A DNA stretch of 64,000 nucleotides from Actinacidiphila sp. DG2A-62 (GCF_035825295.1 NZ_JAYMGI010000002.1:4035001-4099000); one strand, 5' to 3'; shown: positions 17,447 through 25,926, counted from the first letter of the stretch. The notes: a model not told the origin generated them from the letters alone. Made by a program: numbers and translations.

Positions 17447-17539
17447 AGCATGGAATACACATGCTCCAAACGGTTGAGATCTTCGAGACCAGATCGTTAC
17501 CAAAGTCACTCCAGCAGCAATCATGCTACAGGCGCATGA
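17447..17539. promoter_or_regulatory. Paired inverted repeats, likely XRE operators
   Basis: AGCATG-N7-CATGCT at 17447-17465 and TCATGC-N7-GCATGA at 17521-17539 share a CATGC half-site and the same spacer length. They lie between the divergent XRE and DUF3631 genes, upstream of a consensus-like promoter. Confidence 0.55.
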
Positions 17540-17559
17540 ATAGTCTATGCCGCAATCGC

Positions 17560-17589
17560 TTGACACGAGGGCGTGGCGACTGATATACC
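17560..17589 (+). promoter_or_regulatory. Sigma-70-type promoter
   Basis: TTGACA (17560-17565) and TATACC (17584-17589) are separated by 18 bases. It reads toward the leader ORF, hairpin and DUF3631 gene. Confidence 0.6.
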
Positions 17590-17604
17590 TTCCTCGATCC
17601 CCGC

Positions 17605-17679
17605 ATGAAGATCCCAACCCGAATGAGGTTGAACAGGCTCAACATGAAGCCCCCGGCGCTACCAACACCGGGGGCTTGA
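17605..17679 (+). CDS. Putative 24-residue leader peptide over a hairpin
   Basis: An ATG 15 bases after the -10 box opens a 25-codon frame ending TGA at 17679, with sequence beginning MKIPTRMRLNRLNMK and ending in PPALPTPGA. Its last ten codons coincide with the terminator-like stem at 17645-17676, the arrangement of a translational attenuator. No strong ribosome-binding site is seen, so it could be read leaderless or not at all. It is a candidate only. Confidence 0.3.
   Translation: MKIPTRMRLNRLNMKPPALPTPGA
17645..17676 (+). terminator. Terminator-like hairpin upstream of the DUF3631 gene
   Basis: Arms AGCCCCCGGCG and CACCGGGGGCT enclose a short loop. Because it lies between the promoter at 17560 and the next gene at 17765, it would attenuate that transcript unless read through. 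Confidence 0.6.
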
Positions 17680-17764
17680 CGGAAACCTCAGTACCGCCCA
17701 TCCCAGGACAGTCACCAACGGCGGACCGGGTTGCCCCCCGGGACCCGCCGAGCAAGGAGTCTCC

Positions 17765-19096
17765 GTGAACGAGGGTACTGCCCCCGACCACACCCCCGCA
17801 GCCCCCGGCCAGAGCCCACCCCCACCGCCCACCAGCACCTGGCCACCCGTCGCGCTTCCAGGGGGCGGCCGACAGCCGACACCGACGGCGGCCGGGCCGC
17901 ACGCCCTCGCCTCCCTGCCAGCACCGGCACCGGCACCAGCGCCGATCCCAGAAGAGCCAACCGGTCCTGCGGAGATACCCGACGCGCCGGCGAGTGAGGG
18001 CGGCGAGCTGCTGGTGCGGTTGCGGGCGCTGATCGCCCGGTTCGTGGTGCTGCCGTCCGAGCATGCGCTGGATGCGGTCACGTTGTGGGTGGCCGCTACG
18101 CATCTGCAGGGCGCGTGGCAGCATGCTCCGCGCCTGGCGGTGGTGGGTCCTGCGAAGCGGTGCGGGAAGTCGCGGCTGCTGGATGTGCTGGCCGAGACCG
18201 TTCACGCGCCGGTGCTGACGGTGAACTCCACGCCGGCGGCGGTGTTCCGCTCGATCACCGAGGAGCCGCCGACGCTGCTGGTGGACGAGGCCGACACGAT
18301 CTTCGGCAGTCCGAAGATGGCCGAGAAGAACGAGGAGATGCGCGGCCTGCTCAACGCCGGCCACCAGCGCGAACGCTACGTGCTGCGGGTGGTGGGCAGC
18401 GACCACACCCCGCGCCGGTTCCACACCTTCGCCATGGCCGCCATCGCCGGGATCGGCGACCTGCCGGACACGATCATGGACCGGTCCATCGTGATCCGGA
18501 TGCGCCGCCGCGCCGACGGCGAGCACGTCTGGCCGTACCGCACCAAGCGCGACAGCCCCGCCCTGCGCGCGATGCGCACCGACCTGGCCCGCTGGACCAA
18601 GCCCCTGGCCGACCGGGCCCTGCACCTGGAACCGGCGATGCCGGTCGAAGACCGGGCCGCGGACACGTGGGAGCCGCTGGTCATCACCGCCGACCTCGCC
18701 GGCGGCCCCTGGCCCCGGCGGGCCCGTCAGGCGTGCGCCGGCCTGGTCGCCGCCGAGGCCGCGTCGGAGGAGGACCAGCCCGGCGGCGCGCGCATCCTCG
18801 CCGACATCCGCCGCGTCTTCCACGCCGGCGGCGACCCCGACAGCATGCCCACCGACCAGCTGCTGTTCGCCCTCAACGCCGACCCCGAAGCCCCCTGGGC
18901 CGAGTGGGGCCGCGGCGGCCTGACCCCGCGCGGCCTCGCGGGCATGCTCCGCGAGTTCGGCATCACCTCCGGCAACGTCCGCATGGGCGACAGCACCCAG
19001 CGCAAGGGCTACATGCGCAACAAGTTCGCCGACGCCTGGCGCCGCTACTGCCCCACCGTCCACCCCACCCCGGCGAGAGCAACCAGCCCCCGCTGA
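17765..19096 (+). CDS. DUF3631 domain ATPase (replication-associated protein)
   Basis: A protein of 443 residues. A proline-rich disordered N-terminus (1-80) precedes a P-loop region with VVGPAKRCGKSRLLDVLAE (Walker A-like, GPAKRCGKS) and PPTLLVDEADTIFG (Walker B). The DUF3631 core continues with TFAMAAIAGIGDLPDTIMDRSIVIRMRRR and TWEPLVITADLAGGPWPRRA. DUF3631 proteins are typically found in phages and integrative elements with primase-like genes. The GTG start follows AAGGAG. The gene is first in the rightward transcription unit and probably serves replication of the excised element. Confidence 0.85.
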   Translation: MNEGTAPDHTPAAPGQSPPPPPTSTWPPVALPGGGRQPTPTAAGPHALASLPAPAPAPAPIPEEPTGPAEIPDAPASEGGELLVRLRALIARFVVLPSEHALDAVTLWVAATHLQGAWQHAPRLAVVGPAKRCGKSRLLDVLAETVHAPVLTVNSTPAAVFRSITEEPPTLLVDEADTIFGSPKMAEKNEEMRGLLNAGHQRERYVLRVVGSDHTPRRFHTFAMAAIAGIGDLPDTIMDRSIVIRMRRRADGEHVWPYRTKRDSPALRAMRTDLARWTKPLADRALHLEPAMPVEDRAADTWEPLVITADLAGGPWPRRARQACAGLVAAEAASEEDQPGGARILADIRRVFHAGGDPDSMPTDQLLFALNADPEAPWAEWGRGGLTPRGLAGMLREFGITSGNVRMGDSTQRKGYMRNKFADAWRRYCPTVHPTPARATSPR

Positions 19097-19505
19097 AACC
19101 ACCGCCCCGCCTCCCCGCAGGACGCGTACCCGCCGGCCACCGTCACACCCCGGCCGCAGGCCGCTTACCGCCCGCACGGTGGCTGGGCGGGCGGGGCTGG
19201 GACGGCACGCGCCTCCGTCTCGTGCCGTCCCAGCCGTCCCTGCCGCATAACCCCAGGTCAACACCCCTTCCGACGGGACGGATCAGCGTCCCAAGACGGA
19301 AACGGTCACGGCACCGGAAGCGCCAGGACAACACCAGGTCGGCACCAGCCCGCCCGTGCAACGCCGTCCCGAACCGAGGCGGCTGCGTGCCGTCCCTGCC
19401 CTGACCTGCGGCTGCAACGGCCAAGACGGCCAAGACGGCCAAGACGGCCAAGACGGCCAAGACGGATCTTCAGCCACACCCCACGAAGTAAGGAAACCCC
19501 GCAGC
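19097..19505. other. Intergenic region with 9-bp tandem repeats
   Basis: No gene is supported in these 409 bases. It contains a hairpin-forming stretch around 19198-19235 (GGGACGGCACG and CGTGCCGTCCC arms) and five tandem GGCCAAGAC units at 19419-19463, shortly before the ribosome-binding site of the next gene. Confidence 0.55.
19419..19463 (+). repeat. Five tandem copies of a 9-bp unit
   Basis: The unit GGCCAAGAC is repeated five times without mismatch, 40-90 bases before the next start codon. It could be an iteron-like binding site or simple slippage product. It is too short and lacks spacers, so it is not CRISPR. Confidence 0.75.
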
Positions 19506-20180
19506 ATGCCCACCACCCCGCCCGACCACCAGCCGGTCGCCACGGGTGCCCTCGCCCGCACGACCATCACCACCGTGATGGCAGTCATCGCCGCACTCGC
19601 CTTCATCTTCAGCTTCGGCAACGTCTGGGCCCTCGCCCTGCGCCCCGCCACCCGCCTGATGCACCTGTGCGGCCTGCTCACCCTCGCCCTCAACACCGCC
19701 CAGCCCCTCCTGGCCCGCCACTACGCCCGCGCCGCCCTCGACACCGTCGCCCCCGCCCTCCTCCTCGGCTGGGCAACCGTCGGCCCCACCCTCCTGCACC
19801 ACCTCCACACACCACCTGCAGAGCAACGCCCAGCGCCCGCAGCCCCGGTGGTGGCCGCCACCCTGCCGCCACGAGCCCCCACCGCAGCCCCAGCCCGCGC
19901 TCGGCCGCCGGGCAAGCCCACACCCGCGGCGCCGGGCAAACGCACCGGACGCCCACCCGCGGCCACCATGACCCAGCTCATCGCCATCGCCCGGCCCGCC
20001 GTCGCCCAGCACGGCCTCACCACCGCCGTCGTCAAACAAGCCCTGCGCGACACCGCAACACCGATCAGCAGCGCCCGCCTCACCCAACTCATGCAACACC
20101 TCAAGAACGAACACCACCCCGCGCCACCGGAGCCGGAGCGGGAGCGGGAACCCGCGCGAGCGCACCCCGCCCAGACCTGA
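19506..20180 (+). CDS. DUF2637-like membrane protein with HTH-like C-terminus
   Basis: About 224 residues. It starts MPTTPPDHQPVATGALARTTITTVMAVIAALAFIFSFGNVWALALR, the first helix of DUF2637 (SpdB-like) proteins of Streptomyces plasmids, then continues LMHLCGLLTLALNTAQPLLARHYARAALDTVAPALLLGWATVGPTLLHHL. By memory of the family, one helix-loop segment of several dozen residues between LALR and the LLTLALN helix is missing, giving a short version. A proline/alanine linker follows, then a C-terminal helical region (MTQLIAIARPAVAQHGLTTAVVKQALRDTATPISSARLTQLMQHL). Family members assist plasmid spread in mycelium. Confidence 0.65.
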   Translation: MPTTPPDHQPVATGALARTTITTVMAVIAALAFIFSFGNVWALALRPATRLMHLCGLLTLALNTAQPLLARHYARAALDTVAPALLLGWATVGPTLLHHLHTPPAEQRPAPAAPVVAATLPPRAPTAAPARARPPGKPTPAAPGKRTGRPPAATMTQLIAIARPAVAQHGLTTAVVKQALRDTATPISSARLTQLMQHLKNEHHPAPPEPEREREPARAHPAQT

Positions 20181-20430
20181 CCAGCACCCGGCCACGGTCA
20201 CCCGCCCCCACCGACCCCCAACCGGAACGGGCGGGTGACCGCCTCCCACATCCACCGATCCGGAAGCCCAGAACCCCCACCCCCGCACTTCCGCACATCC
20301 GGTTCAGCCAGCGCCCTACACCCGGAACGCGGAAACAGCAAACCGCCGACGATCCGCACCATGACCCCCAGCGCAGACAGGAAGCCAACGCCCATATACG
20401 ACATCAGTGCCACCCCACCGGAGCCCGCCG

Positions 20431-21044
20431 TGACACCCGACCCCCACGCCGCAGACCACACCGAGGACGGCGATAGCCGAGCCGTCAACTCCTGCGGGCC
20501 GACGGCCTCGTGGACGCACACCCCCACCACCACGGCCCCAGACGCAGCAAGTTGTCGGGTAAGGAGTCCTTACCCGGCCACCGCCCCAGGGGAGGCGGTG
20601 GCTTCCGGCGCCGAGGGGGCACCGGGAGCGGCCGGCCCGGGGGTGCCGTCCGAGATCGGGGGTCCGCGCCGTCGCCTGCGCGAAGCGCGTCTGCGTGCCC
20701 GCCGCGTCCATCCCCGCTATAGCGAAACCGAGTTCGCTCTTCTCGAACGCGCCGCCAAGGCAAGCCGCATGAAGATCGGCGGCTATGTCGCCGAAGCCTC
20801 CCTCGCCGCCGCACGCGCGGAAGACCCCACAGCGGGCGTGGCGGATTACCGGGCCCTGATCAAGTCATTGATGGCCGCCAACCGCCAACTCGCCGGAGTC
20901 GGCAACAACCTCAACCAGCTCACCTGGCACCTCAACAAGGACGGCCCCTGGCCTGCTGACGAGACGGTCGGCAGGCTCCTGAACCGTGTCGAGGCTGCGA
21001 TCGCCGAAGTCGACGCCGCCATCGCCCGCGTGACGGAGCGATGA
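20431..21044 (+). CDS. mobC: MobC-family relaxosome accessory protein
   Basis: The C-terminal 110 residues are a MobC domain: HPRYSETEFALLERAAKASRMKIGGYVAEASLAAARAE, then DYRALIKSLMAANRQLAGVGNNLNQLTWHLNKDG, with the ribbon-helix-helix followed by the RQLxGxGNNLNQ signature. MobC proteins bind near oriT and help the relaxase nick. The start is uncertain: the open frame extends back to 20235, the GTG at 20431 has a GGAG, and GTGs at 20598 and 20643 would place the oriT-like palindromes outside the gene. The stop lies four bases before the relaxase start. Confidence 0.85.
20556..20601. other. Candidate origin of transfer (two palindromes)
   Basis: CGGGTAAGGA-G-TCCTTACCCG is a near-perfect palindrome at 20556-20576, followed two bases later by CCACCGCC/GGCGGTGG arms (20578-20601). 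The first stem contains TAAGGA, locally low in GC. Placement just before the mobC/relaxase core is the usual location of oriT. No nick site can be proven from sequence. Confidence 0.45.
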
Positions 21045-21048
21045 GCCG

Positions 21049-22746
21049 GTGATACCGAAGATCATCCTCGGCAAGGGCAGCAGCCGTCGCCTCATTGCCT
21101 ACCTGTTCGGCAAGGGCACCGCCAACGAGCATGTCGACCCTCATCTGGTCGCCTCCTGGAACGACTTCGCCCCCGATCCCGGCCGCAGCCCGCACCGCGG
21201 GCGGAAGGAGGTCGAGGACCAACTGGCCGCCCAGCTCGACCAGCCCGTGGCGATGCTGGGAAGTCGGGCACCGAAGACGACCATCTGGCACTGCCCGGTC
21301 CGCGCCGCTCCGGAAGATCCGATCCTGACCGATGCCCAATGGGCGCAGATCGCCCGCAGGATCGTCGCCGCCGCCGGCATCGCCCCCGACGGCGACGTCG
21401 AAGCGTGCCGGTGGGTGGCGGTCCGGCACGCCGACGACCACATCCACATCGCCGGCACCCTCGTGCGACAGGACGGCCGCCGCGCGCGCCGCGACCACGA
21501 CATCCGCGCCGTCCAGCGGGAAGCCCGCAGGATCGAGGTCGACTACGGGCTCCGGCGGCTCAAAGCCGGCGACGGCACCGCGGCCAAACGCCCCACGAGC
21601 AAGGAGCACTTCAAGGCCGCACGGCTGGGCCAGGACGCCACCAGCCGCGAGATCCTGCGCACCCGCGTACGGCGCGCGGTAGCCGCCGCCTCCACCGAGA
21701 CCGAGTTCTTCGCGCTGCTGGAAGCGCAGGGCGTGACCGTACGGCCGAAGACCGGCCCGTCCGGCGACGCCCTCGGCTACAGCGTCGCCTTGCCGGGTGA
21801 GACGAACAAGCACGGCGAGCCCGTGTGGTTCTCCGGCTCGACGCTCTCAGGCGATCTCTCCCTGCCCAAGGTCCGGGAGCGTCTGAACGCGTCCGCGCCG
21901 CAGGGAGTCCCTCGTCCTTCGGGCAATCCCTGGCACGAGGCCACCGCCGCCGCTGAGCGCATCCCCGACCACCTGACCCGTGGCAGTGAGCAGGTGGCCC
22001 AAGGCCAGTTGGCCGCCCTCGGCGGAGCGCTGGATCTGCTCTCCGTCACCGCTCCGGACACGATCCAGGCCGACGTCAAACGAGCCTCCGCCGCGTTCGA
22101 ACGCGCCACCAGGTCCCGCATCGCCGCCGACCACGCCAGCGCCCGTGTCCTGCGACGAAGCATCCAGGCGATCTGGAACGACCCCGCACGACGCGCGGAC
22201 GACACCGGCCTGGCCATGCTGCTGGACGCCATGCTCATCGCCGTCGCCTACGGAATGCACTGGCACCGCACACGCCGGCACGCCCAGCAGGAAGCAGCCG
22301 CCCAACAGGCTCTCCTTCACCTGCAAGCTGCCGCCGCCGAAGCAGCCGGGCCCGCGCTGGACAGCCTCGCCCACCGCTCACCGGCCCCGCAGCACCAGCA
22401 GCGCTACGCCCACCACCTCCGACAGGCGGCCCCCGAACACGTCGAGCGGATCCTCGCCGATCCGGCATGGGCGGCGCTCACCGCTGCACTCGTCGAGGCG
22501 GAGGCCAAAGGCCACAACCCACGCACCCTGCTCGACCGGGCCCTCGGCCAGCGCAGCCTCGACGACGCCCGCAGCCCCGCCCGGGCCCTCACCTGGCGCA
22601 TCAAACGCCTGGGCGACCACCACGCGCCCAGCCCCCGCGCCCAAGCAGCCCTCGCCCGCAGCACGGCACGGCGCCCCGCACCGAAGGACGACACGCCCCG
22701 GACCGGACCGACTCCCCCGACCGCGCCGACGGCTCGACGGCGCTGA
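21049..22746 (+). CDS. MobA/VirD2-like relaxase
   Basis: A protein of 565 residues starting GTG (MIPKIILGKGSSRRLIAYLFGKGTANEHVDPHLVASW). The N-terminal 190 residues are a relaxase domain with WHCPVRAAPEDPILTDAQWAQIARRIV and the metal-binding CRWVAVRHADDHIHIAGTLVR (H-x(4)-H-x-H), corresponding to the three-His motif of MOB relaxases. It cuts the transferred strand at oriT and stays bound to its 5' end through a tyrosine. The C-terminal half is helical and basic. It is coupled to mobC. With no translocase nearby, the element would need conjugation machinery supplied in trans. Confidence 0.9.
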   Translation: MIPKIILGKGSSRRLIAYLFGKGTANEHVDPHLVASWNDFAPDPGRSPHRGRKEVEDQLAAQLDQPVAMLGSRAPKTTIWHCPVRAAPEDPILTDAQWAQIARRIVAAAGIAPDGDVEACRWVAVRHADDHIHIAGTLVRQDGRRARRDHDIRAVQREARRIEVDYGLRRLKAGDGTAAKRPTSKEHFKAARLGQDATSREILRTRVRRAVAAASTETEFFALLEAQGVTVRPKTGPSGDALGYSVALPGETNKHGEPVWFSGSTLSGDLSLPKVRERLNASAPQGVPRPSGNPWHEATAAAERIPDHLTRGSEQVAQGQLAALGGALDLLSVTAPDTIQADVKRASAAFERATRSRIAADHASARVLRRSIQAIWNDPARRADDTGLAMLLDAMLIAVAYGMHWHRTRRHAQQEAAAQQALLHLQAAAAEAAGPALDSLAHRSPAPQHQQRYAHHLRQAAPEHVERILADPAWAALTAALVEAEAKGHNPRTLLDRALGQRSLDDARSPARALTWRIKRLGDHHAPSPRAQAALARSTARRPAPKDDTPRTGPTPPTAPTARRR

Positions 22747-22756
22747 CGGGACGAGA

Positions 22757-23320
22757 TCAGGCCGCAGTCTTCAGGTCGAGCACCATGGCCGTGTAGAAGG
22801 GCGCCTCGGGCCAGGGGTGGGACAGGCCCACCTCGCGGTATCCCCACGCCGCGTAGGCGGTCTGCGCGGCCTTCGCCTCGGGTTCCGGGCGGACGGTGAG
22901 GGTGACCCGCTCGACGTCCAGGCCGTCGAGGAGTTCGGCGTGGAGCTTGGCGGCGACGCCACGGCGGCGCCACGGCCTGCGGACGGCCAGTTCGAGGATG
23001 ACCCAGGTTCGTTTCCCGTCTTCACGGGTGAAGTCGCCGGGCAGGTCCTTCTGGACGTTCTTCCACCACGAGCTGTCGGCCGGCAGGAGATAGCCGTAGG
23101 TGAAGCCGACCACTTCTTCGGCGTCGCGCGCGATGACCAGGCGCATTCCGGCACGCTGCGCGTGGACCTGGTAGTGCGTGATGAACTCGGCGACGTCGGA
23201 CGGGCCTTCGCGGTACGGGGGTTCTTCGTACACCTCCTCGTAGGCGGCGATGAAGGTGTCGAGCTGCCCTGCGGCCTCCTGGCCCTCGAAGCGCTCGTAT
23301 GTCAGCTCGGTCGGCGTCAC
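22757..23320 (-). CDS. GNAT family N-acetyltransferase
   Basis: A protein of 187 residues. The acetyl-CoA-binding motif is WVILELAVRRPWRRRGVAAKLHAELLDG, with R-R-x-G-V-A, followed by VERVTLTVRPEPEAKAAQTAYAAWGYREVG. The GTG start overlaps the stop of the upstream TPR regulator (GTGA), so the two form an operon. It is related in layout to the chromosomal acetyltransferase at 9373. It lies convergent with the relaxase gene, 10 bases from its stop. The substrate is unknown. Confidence 0.88.
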   Translation of the reverse strand: MTPTELTYERFEGQEAAGQLDTFIAAYEEVYEEPPYREGPSDVAEFITHYQVHAQRAGMRLVIARDAEEVVGFTYGYLLPADSSWWKNVQKDLPGDFTREDGKRTWVILELAVRRPWRRRGVAAKLHAELLDGLDVERVTLTVRPEPEAKAAQTAYAAWGYREVGLSHPWPEAPFYTAMVLDLKTAA

Positions 23321-24621
23321 GCCGCTCCCTTCGCCTCTACGTACTCGGTCAGTTCCTCGACAGCCTGGCGCGCGGGGCCGGCGTCATGTTCCCGGAGGAG
23401 CTCGGTCACCTCGCGCAGCCTTCTGGTGACGCGCCCGGACTCGACCTCTTCCAAGTGTTCGAGGCTTTCTACGGCATGGGCGGCGCCTTCGTCGACATCG
23501 CCGGACTTGACCAGGCTGCTGGCCAGGGTGAGGCGGTACAGCGCGCGGTTGCGGCCGTACGTGCGGTCCTGATGGTCGAGCGCGGCGCGCAGGAACTGCA
23601 CGGCGGCACCGTGGTGGCCCAGCTCGGTGTACAGCAGCCCCTGGGAGTAGTCGAGTTCGGCGTGGCCGTGGAATGCCGCCCACTGGGGAGCGGGGCGTCC
23701 GGCGCGGCCGCGGTCGACCAGGCGGATCGCCTCGGACATCCGTTGGCCGGCGCCGCGGCCGTCGTTCATGAGCGACAGGGCGCGTGCTTCGCGGGCGGCG
23801 ATGATCGACCGGAGCGTAGGGGAGTTGAGCCGGGTGGCACGCTCCTGGGCGGCCCGGGCGAGTTCGAGGCCTTGGCGGGGCCGGCCTTCGTGGCATGCCT
23901 GCAAGCTCATGGACGAGAAGACCAGAACCTGGAGGCTCGCGTCCCGCAGGACGCTGGCCGTGGTCAGCGCCTCGCCCCAGTACTGGCGGGCGCCGTCCTG
24001 GTCGTCGGCGTCGTAGGCCAGCCATCCGCAGTGCTCGGCGGCTTCGCCGGCCAGCAGGTGAAGCTGGCGTCCGATGGTCTCCGGGTAGCTGCGGGTGTTG
24101 AGGATGCGGCGGATCCTGCGAAGGTGGCGGGCCGCCAGCGAGCGGACGTCGTCGCCCCCGTAGGCGTTGTCGAGCTGGAAGAGGCTGAGCAGCCCCTGTC
24201 GGAGTTCGAGGACGTGCACCGTCCCGACGGCGCCGGACGAGCCGGCGGGCGTGAGCGGACGGGTGTGGGCGGGCAGGGTTGCGGCAGCGAGGCCCACGGT
24301 GTCGGCCAGCAACGCGCGTCGGTCCACGGGTGACGTGCCTCTCGGTAGGGGAAACGGTGCGGCAGGGTCCTCGGCGCCCGGTGGCGGTCCGGGAAACCCC
24401 AGGAGCTGAGGGTTCACGTCGAACATCGCGTGGAGCACGCGCCAGGCTCGTACTCGTGGCCCGGGCGGGTTGGGCTTCTTCCAGCGCCGGAACTGCCGGT
24501 CCGTCACATCGATGGGTTCGCCGAGGATGTCGGCGGTGGCCTGGAAGGCCCGTAAGAAGTCGACGGGATTCTCCCAGCCGTGCTCGATGCATGCCTGCGT
24601 GAACGGCGTCAGGGTGTCCAC
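23317..24621 (-). CDS. TPR-containing transcriptional regulator (Streptomyces type)
   Basis: A protein of 434 residues from GTG 24621, chosen because GGAGG lies about eight bases upstream. The N-terminal VDTLTPFTQACIEHGWENPVDFLRAFQATA, then DRQFRRWKKPNPPGPRVRAWRVLHAMF, is a divergent HTH. The rest is helical repeats (for example LLAGEAAEHCGWLAYDADDQDGARQYWGEAL, AALDHQDRTYGRNRALYRLTLASSLVKSGDVDEG, a TPR pattern). Such regulators of actinobacteria sense signals through the TPR part. It is divergent from the operon beginning at 24817, which makes it the likely local regulator of the nucleotide-chemistry cargo. Confidence 0.82.
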   Translation of the reverse strand: MDTLTPFTQACIEHGWENPVDFLRAFQATADILGEPIDVTDRQFRRWKKPNPPGPRVRAWRVLHAMFDVNPQLLGFPGPPPGAEDPAAPFPLPRGTSPVDRRALLADTVGLAAATLPAHTRPLTPAGSSGAVGTVHVLELRQGLLSLFQLDNAYGGDDVRSLAARHLRRIRRILNTRSYPETIGRQLHLLAGEAAEHCGWLAYDADDQDGARQYWGEALTTASVLRDASLQVLVFSSMSLQACHEGRPRQGLELARAAQERATRLNSPTLRSIIAAREARALSLMNDGRGAGQRMSEAIRLVDRGRAGRPAPQWAAFHGHAELDYSQGLLYTELGHHGAAVQFLRAALDHQDRTYGRNRALYRLTLASSLVKSGDVDEGAAHAVESLEHLEEVESGRVTRRLREVTELLREHDAGPARQAVEELTEYVEAKGAA

Positions 24622-24816
24622 GGCCAGTACCTCCGGTGCTCCGGGTCTCCTCGACGGTAGCGCCGTCCGCGAAGGGAAAGTCCGGAGGCGGCGAAAAGTC
24701 CGGCCAAACGTCCGGGGCAAGGTCCGGCTGCCCTCGCTTACCGGCGGTTAGCTCATACGCAAGGCGCCGGAGGGCTGATCCTCCGGCCACCGAGACGGAC
24801 CGCTTGGAGCGCTGAG

Positions 24817-25335
24817 ATGCCGAGCACGCACGCGAATCGCCCGCAGCGGCACGCTGTGGCGGACTGGCTGTCCGCTGCGGCGTCCGACCGGCAGCGGGCC
24901 CATGAGGAGTGGCGCGAGCAGGGCATCGCGCTGCTTCAGTGCGGGCTGCTGTTCAGCGCGGTGCGGATCCCCGCTGATCTGGTGTGGTCGGCAGCCGGTT
25001 CGACCGGCGCGGAGACGGTCGCGCGCTTTGTGGCGGGCACGTTGCGCGGCGGGGTGTTCGCTCACCCGGCGGGCCGCCGGTACTACGCCCTGGTCGGCAC
25101 GGACGCCGGGCGGCACTGGCGTGAGCCGGACGCCGAGGTCCTGGGTGCCGGTACGTATCTGGGTGTGCCGGCCGTCGACCGCACCTCGGCGGCCACGGAC
25201 TTGGCGGCTTTCTGGGTCGTGCCCATGACCCGGCCGGGAGCGTTGTGTGCCGCGCGTGACGTCGCGGAGTTGGTGGCCGTCGGCCGTGCGGCTCTGGTCC
25301 GGTCCCCGTCGAACGGTGGTGACGGAGGTGAATGA
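24817..25335 (+). CDS. Conserved Streptomyces hypothetical protein, first gene of cargo operon
   Basis: A protein of 172 residues starting MPSTHANRPQRHAVADWLSAAASDRQRAHEEWREQGIALLQCG. It has features recurring in Streptomyces proteins encoded before small HATPase genes: LLFSAVRIPADLVWSAAG, RRYYALVGTDAGRHW, GAGTYLGVPAVD and FWVVPMTRPGALC. The fold has some resemblance to the N-terminal half of bifunctional primase/polymerase proteins, but no catalytic motif is clear. It overlaps the downstream HATPase region by its GGAGGTGAATGA stop context, so it is co-translated. The function is unknown. Confidence 0.7.
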   Translation: MPSTHANRPQRHAVADWLSAAASDRQRAHEEWREQGIALLQCGLLFSAVRIPADLVWSAAGSTGAETVARFVAGTLRGGVFAHPAGRRYYALVGTDAGRHWREPDAEVLGAGTYLGVPAVDRTSAATDLAAFWVVPMTRPGALCAARDVAELVAVGRAALVRSPSNGGDGGE

Positions 25336-25336
25336 G

Positions 25337-25756
25337 GTGCAGTGCCTGGACGTTCGCGCCGGCGCGGGCGGGTTGCCCGTGTACAGCCGGACTTTGCCGC
25401 GTGAGGCCGGCTCGGCGGGCGTCTCCCGCCGGGTGGTCACCACGGTCTTGACCTCGTGGCGCCTGCCGCCGGGCTTCGTCGATGAAGCGCGGCTCGTCGT
25501 CGACGAGCTGGTGGCCAACGCCTCCGAGCACGCCGAGGGCGCCTCGATCCGCGTCACGATCACGCGCACCGGGCGGGGCGTGCGCCTGGCCGTGACCGAC
25601 ATGGACCACGCCCGGCCTGTGCTCCGCACGGCAGGTCCGGGCGAGGAAGGCGGCCGTGGCCTGTTCCTGGTCGACGAGATCAGCGACCGGTGGGGGGTCG
25701 ATCCGCTGCCCTGGGGAAAGCGCGTGTGGGCGGAGCTGGCCCTGGCCGCCGAGTGA
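25337..25756 (+). CDS. HATPase_c_2 ATP-binding protein (anti-sigma-like)
   Basis: A protein of about 139 residues from the GTG at 25337 (GGAGG eight bases before; GTGs at 25319 and 25328 are alternatives). It shows the GHKL fold: VDELVANASEHAEG (N box, with E/N-A-x-x-H), LAVTDMDHARP (G1-like D box), and GRGLFLVDEISDRWGV (G2 box). It resembles the RsbW-type kinases of Streptomyces that act as anti-sigma factors or stand-alone regulators. It is followed immediately by a 28-residue membrane peptide and the NUDIX gene. Confidence 0.88.
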   Translation: MQCLDVRAGAGGLPVYSRTLPREAGSAGVSRRVVTTVLTSWRLPPGFVDEARLVVDELVANASEHAEGASIRVTITRTGRGVRLAVTDMDHARPVLRTAGPGEEGGRGLFLVDEISDRWGVDPLPWGKRVWAELALAAE

Positions 25757-25839
25757 ACGCGCGCACGCAGGCACTGCTGAACGTCGTGTCGGTCGTCGTA
25801 CTGCTCGGCGCTCTGCTCCTCGCCGCCGTCACTGGCTGA
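25753..25839 (+). CDS. 28-residue single-helix membrane protein
   Basis: The GTG overlaps the HATPase stop (GTGA), a translational coupling signature. The peptide begins VNARTQALLNVVSVVV and continues as one hydrophobic helix ending LLLAAVTG. Size, coupling and hydrophobicity suggest a real small membrane protein, perhaps tethering or modulating the HATPase. There is no second line of evidence. Confidence 0.5.
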   Translation: MNARTQALLNVVSVVVLLGALLLAAVTG

Positions 25840-25926
25840 CTCGTCCCGGCTCATGAGACTCCCGGCCCCGCCGCACCCGTTGCGGTCACGGCCGGGCGCA
25901 CAACACCGACAACAACAGGAGATGTA

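Noticed and set aside
19419..19463. CRISPR array
   Set aside because: The tandem 9-bp units have no spacers and no cas genes are nearby. No CRISPR-like repeat-spacer array was seen in the window.
15092..25756. Self-transmissible AICE or ICE
   Set aside because: Integrase, excisionase, MobC and relaxase are present, but no TraB/FtsK-like translocase or secretion ATPase was found, so only mobilization is supported.
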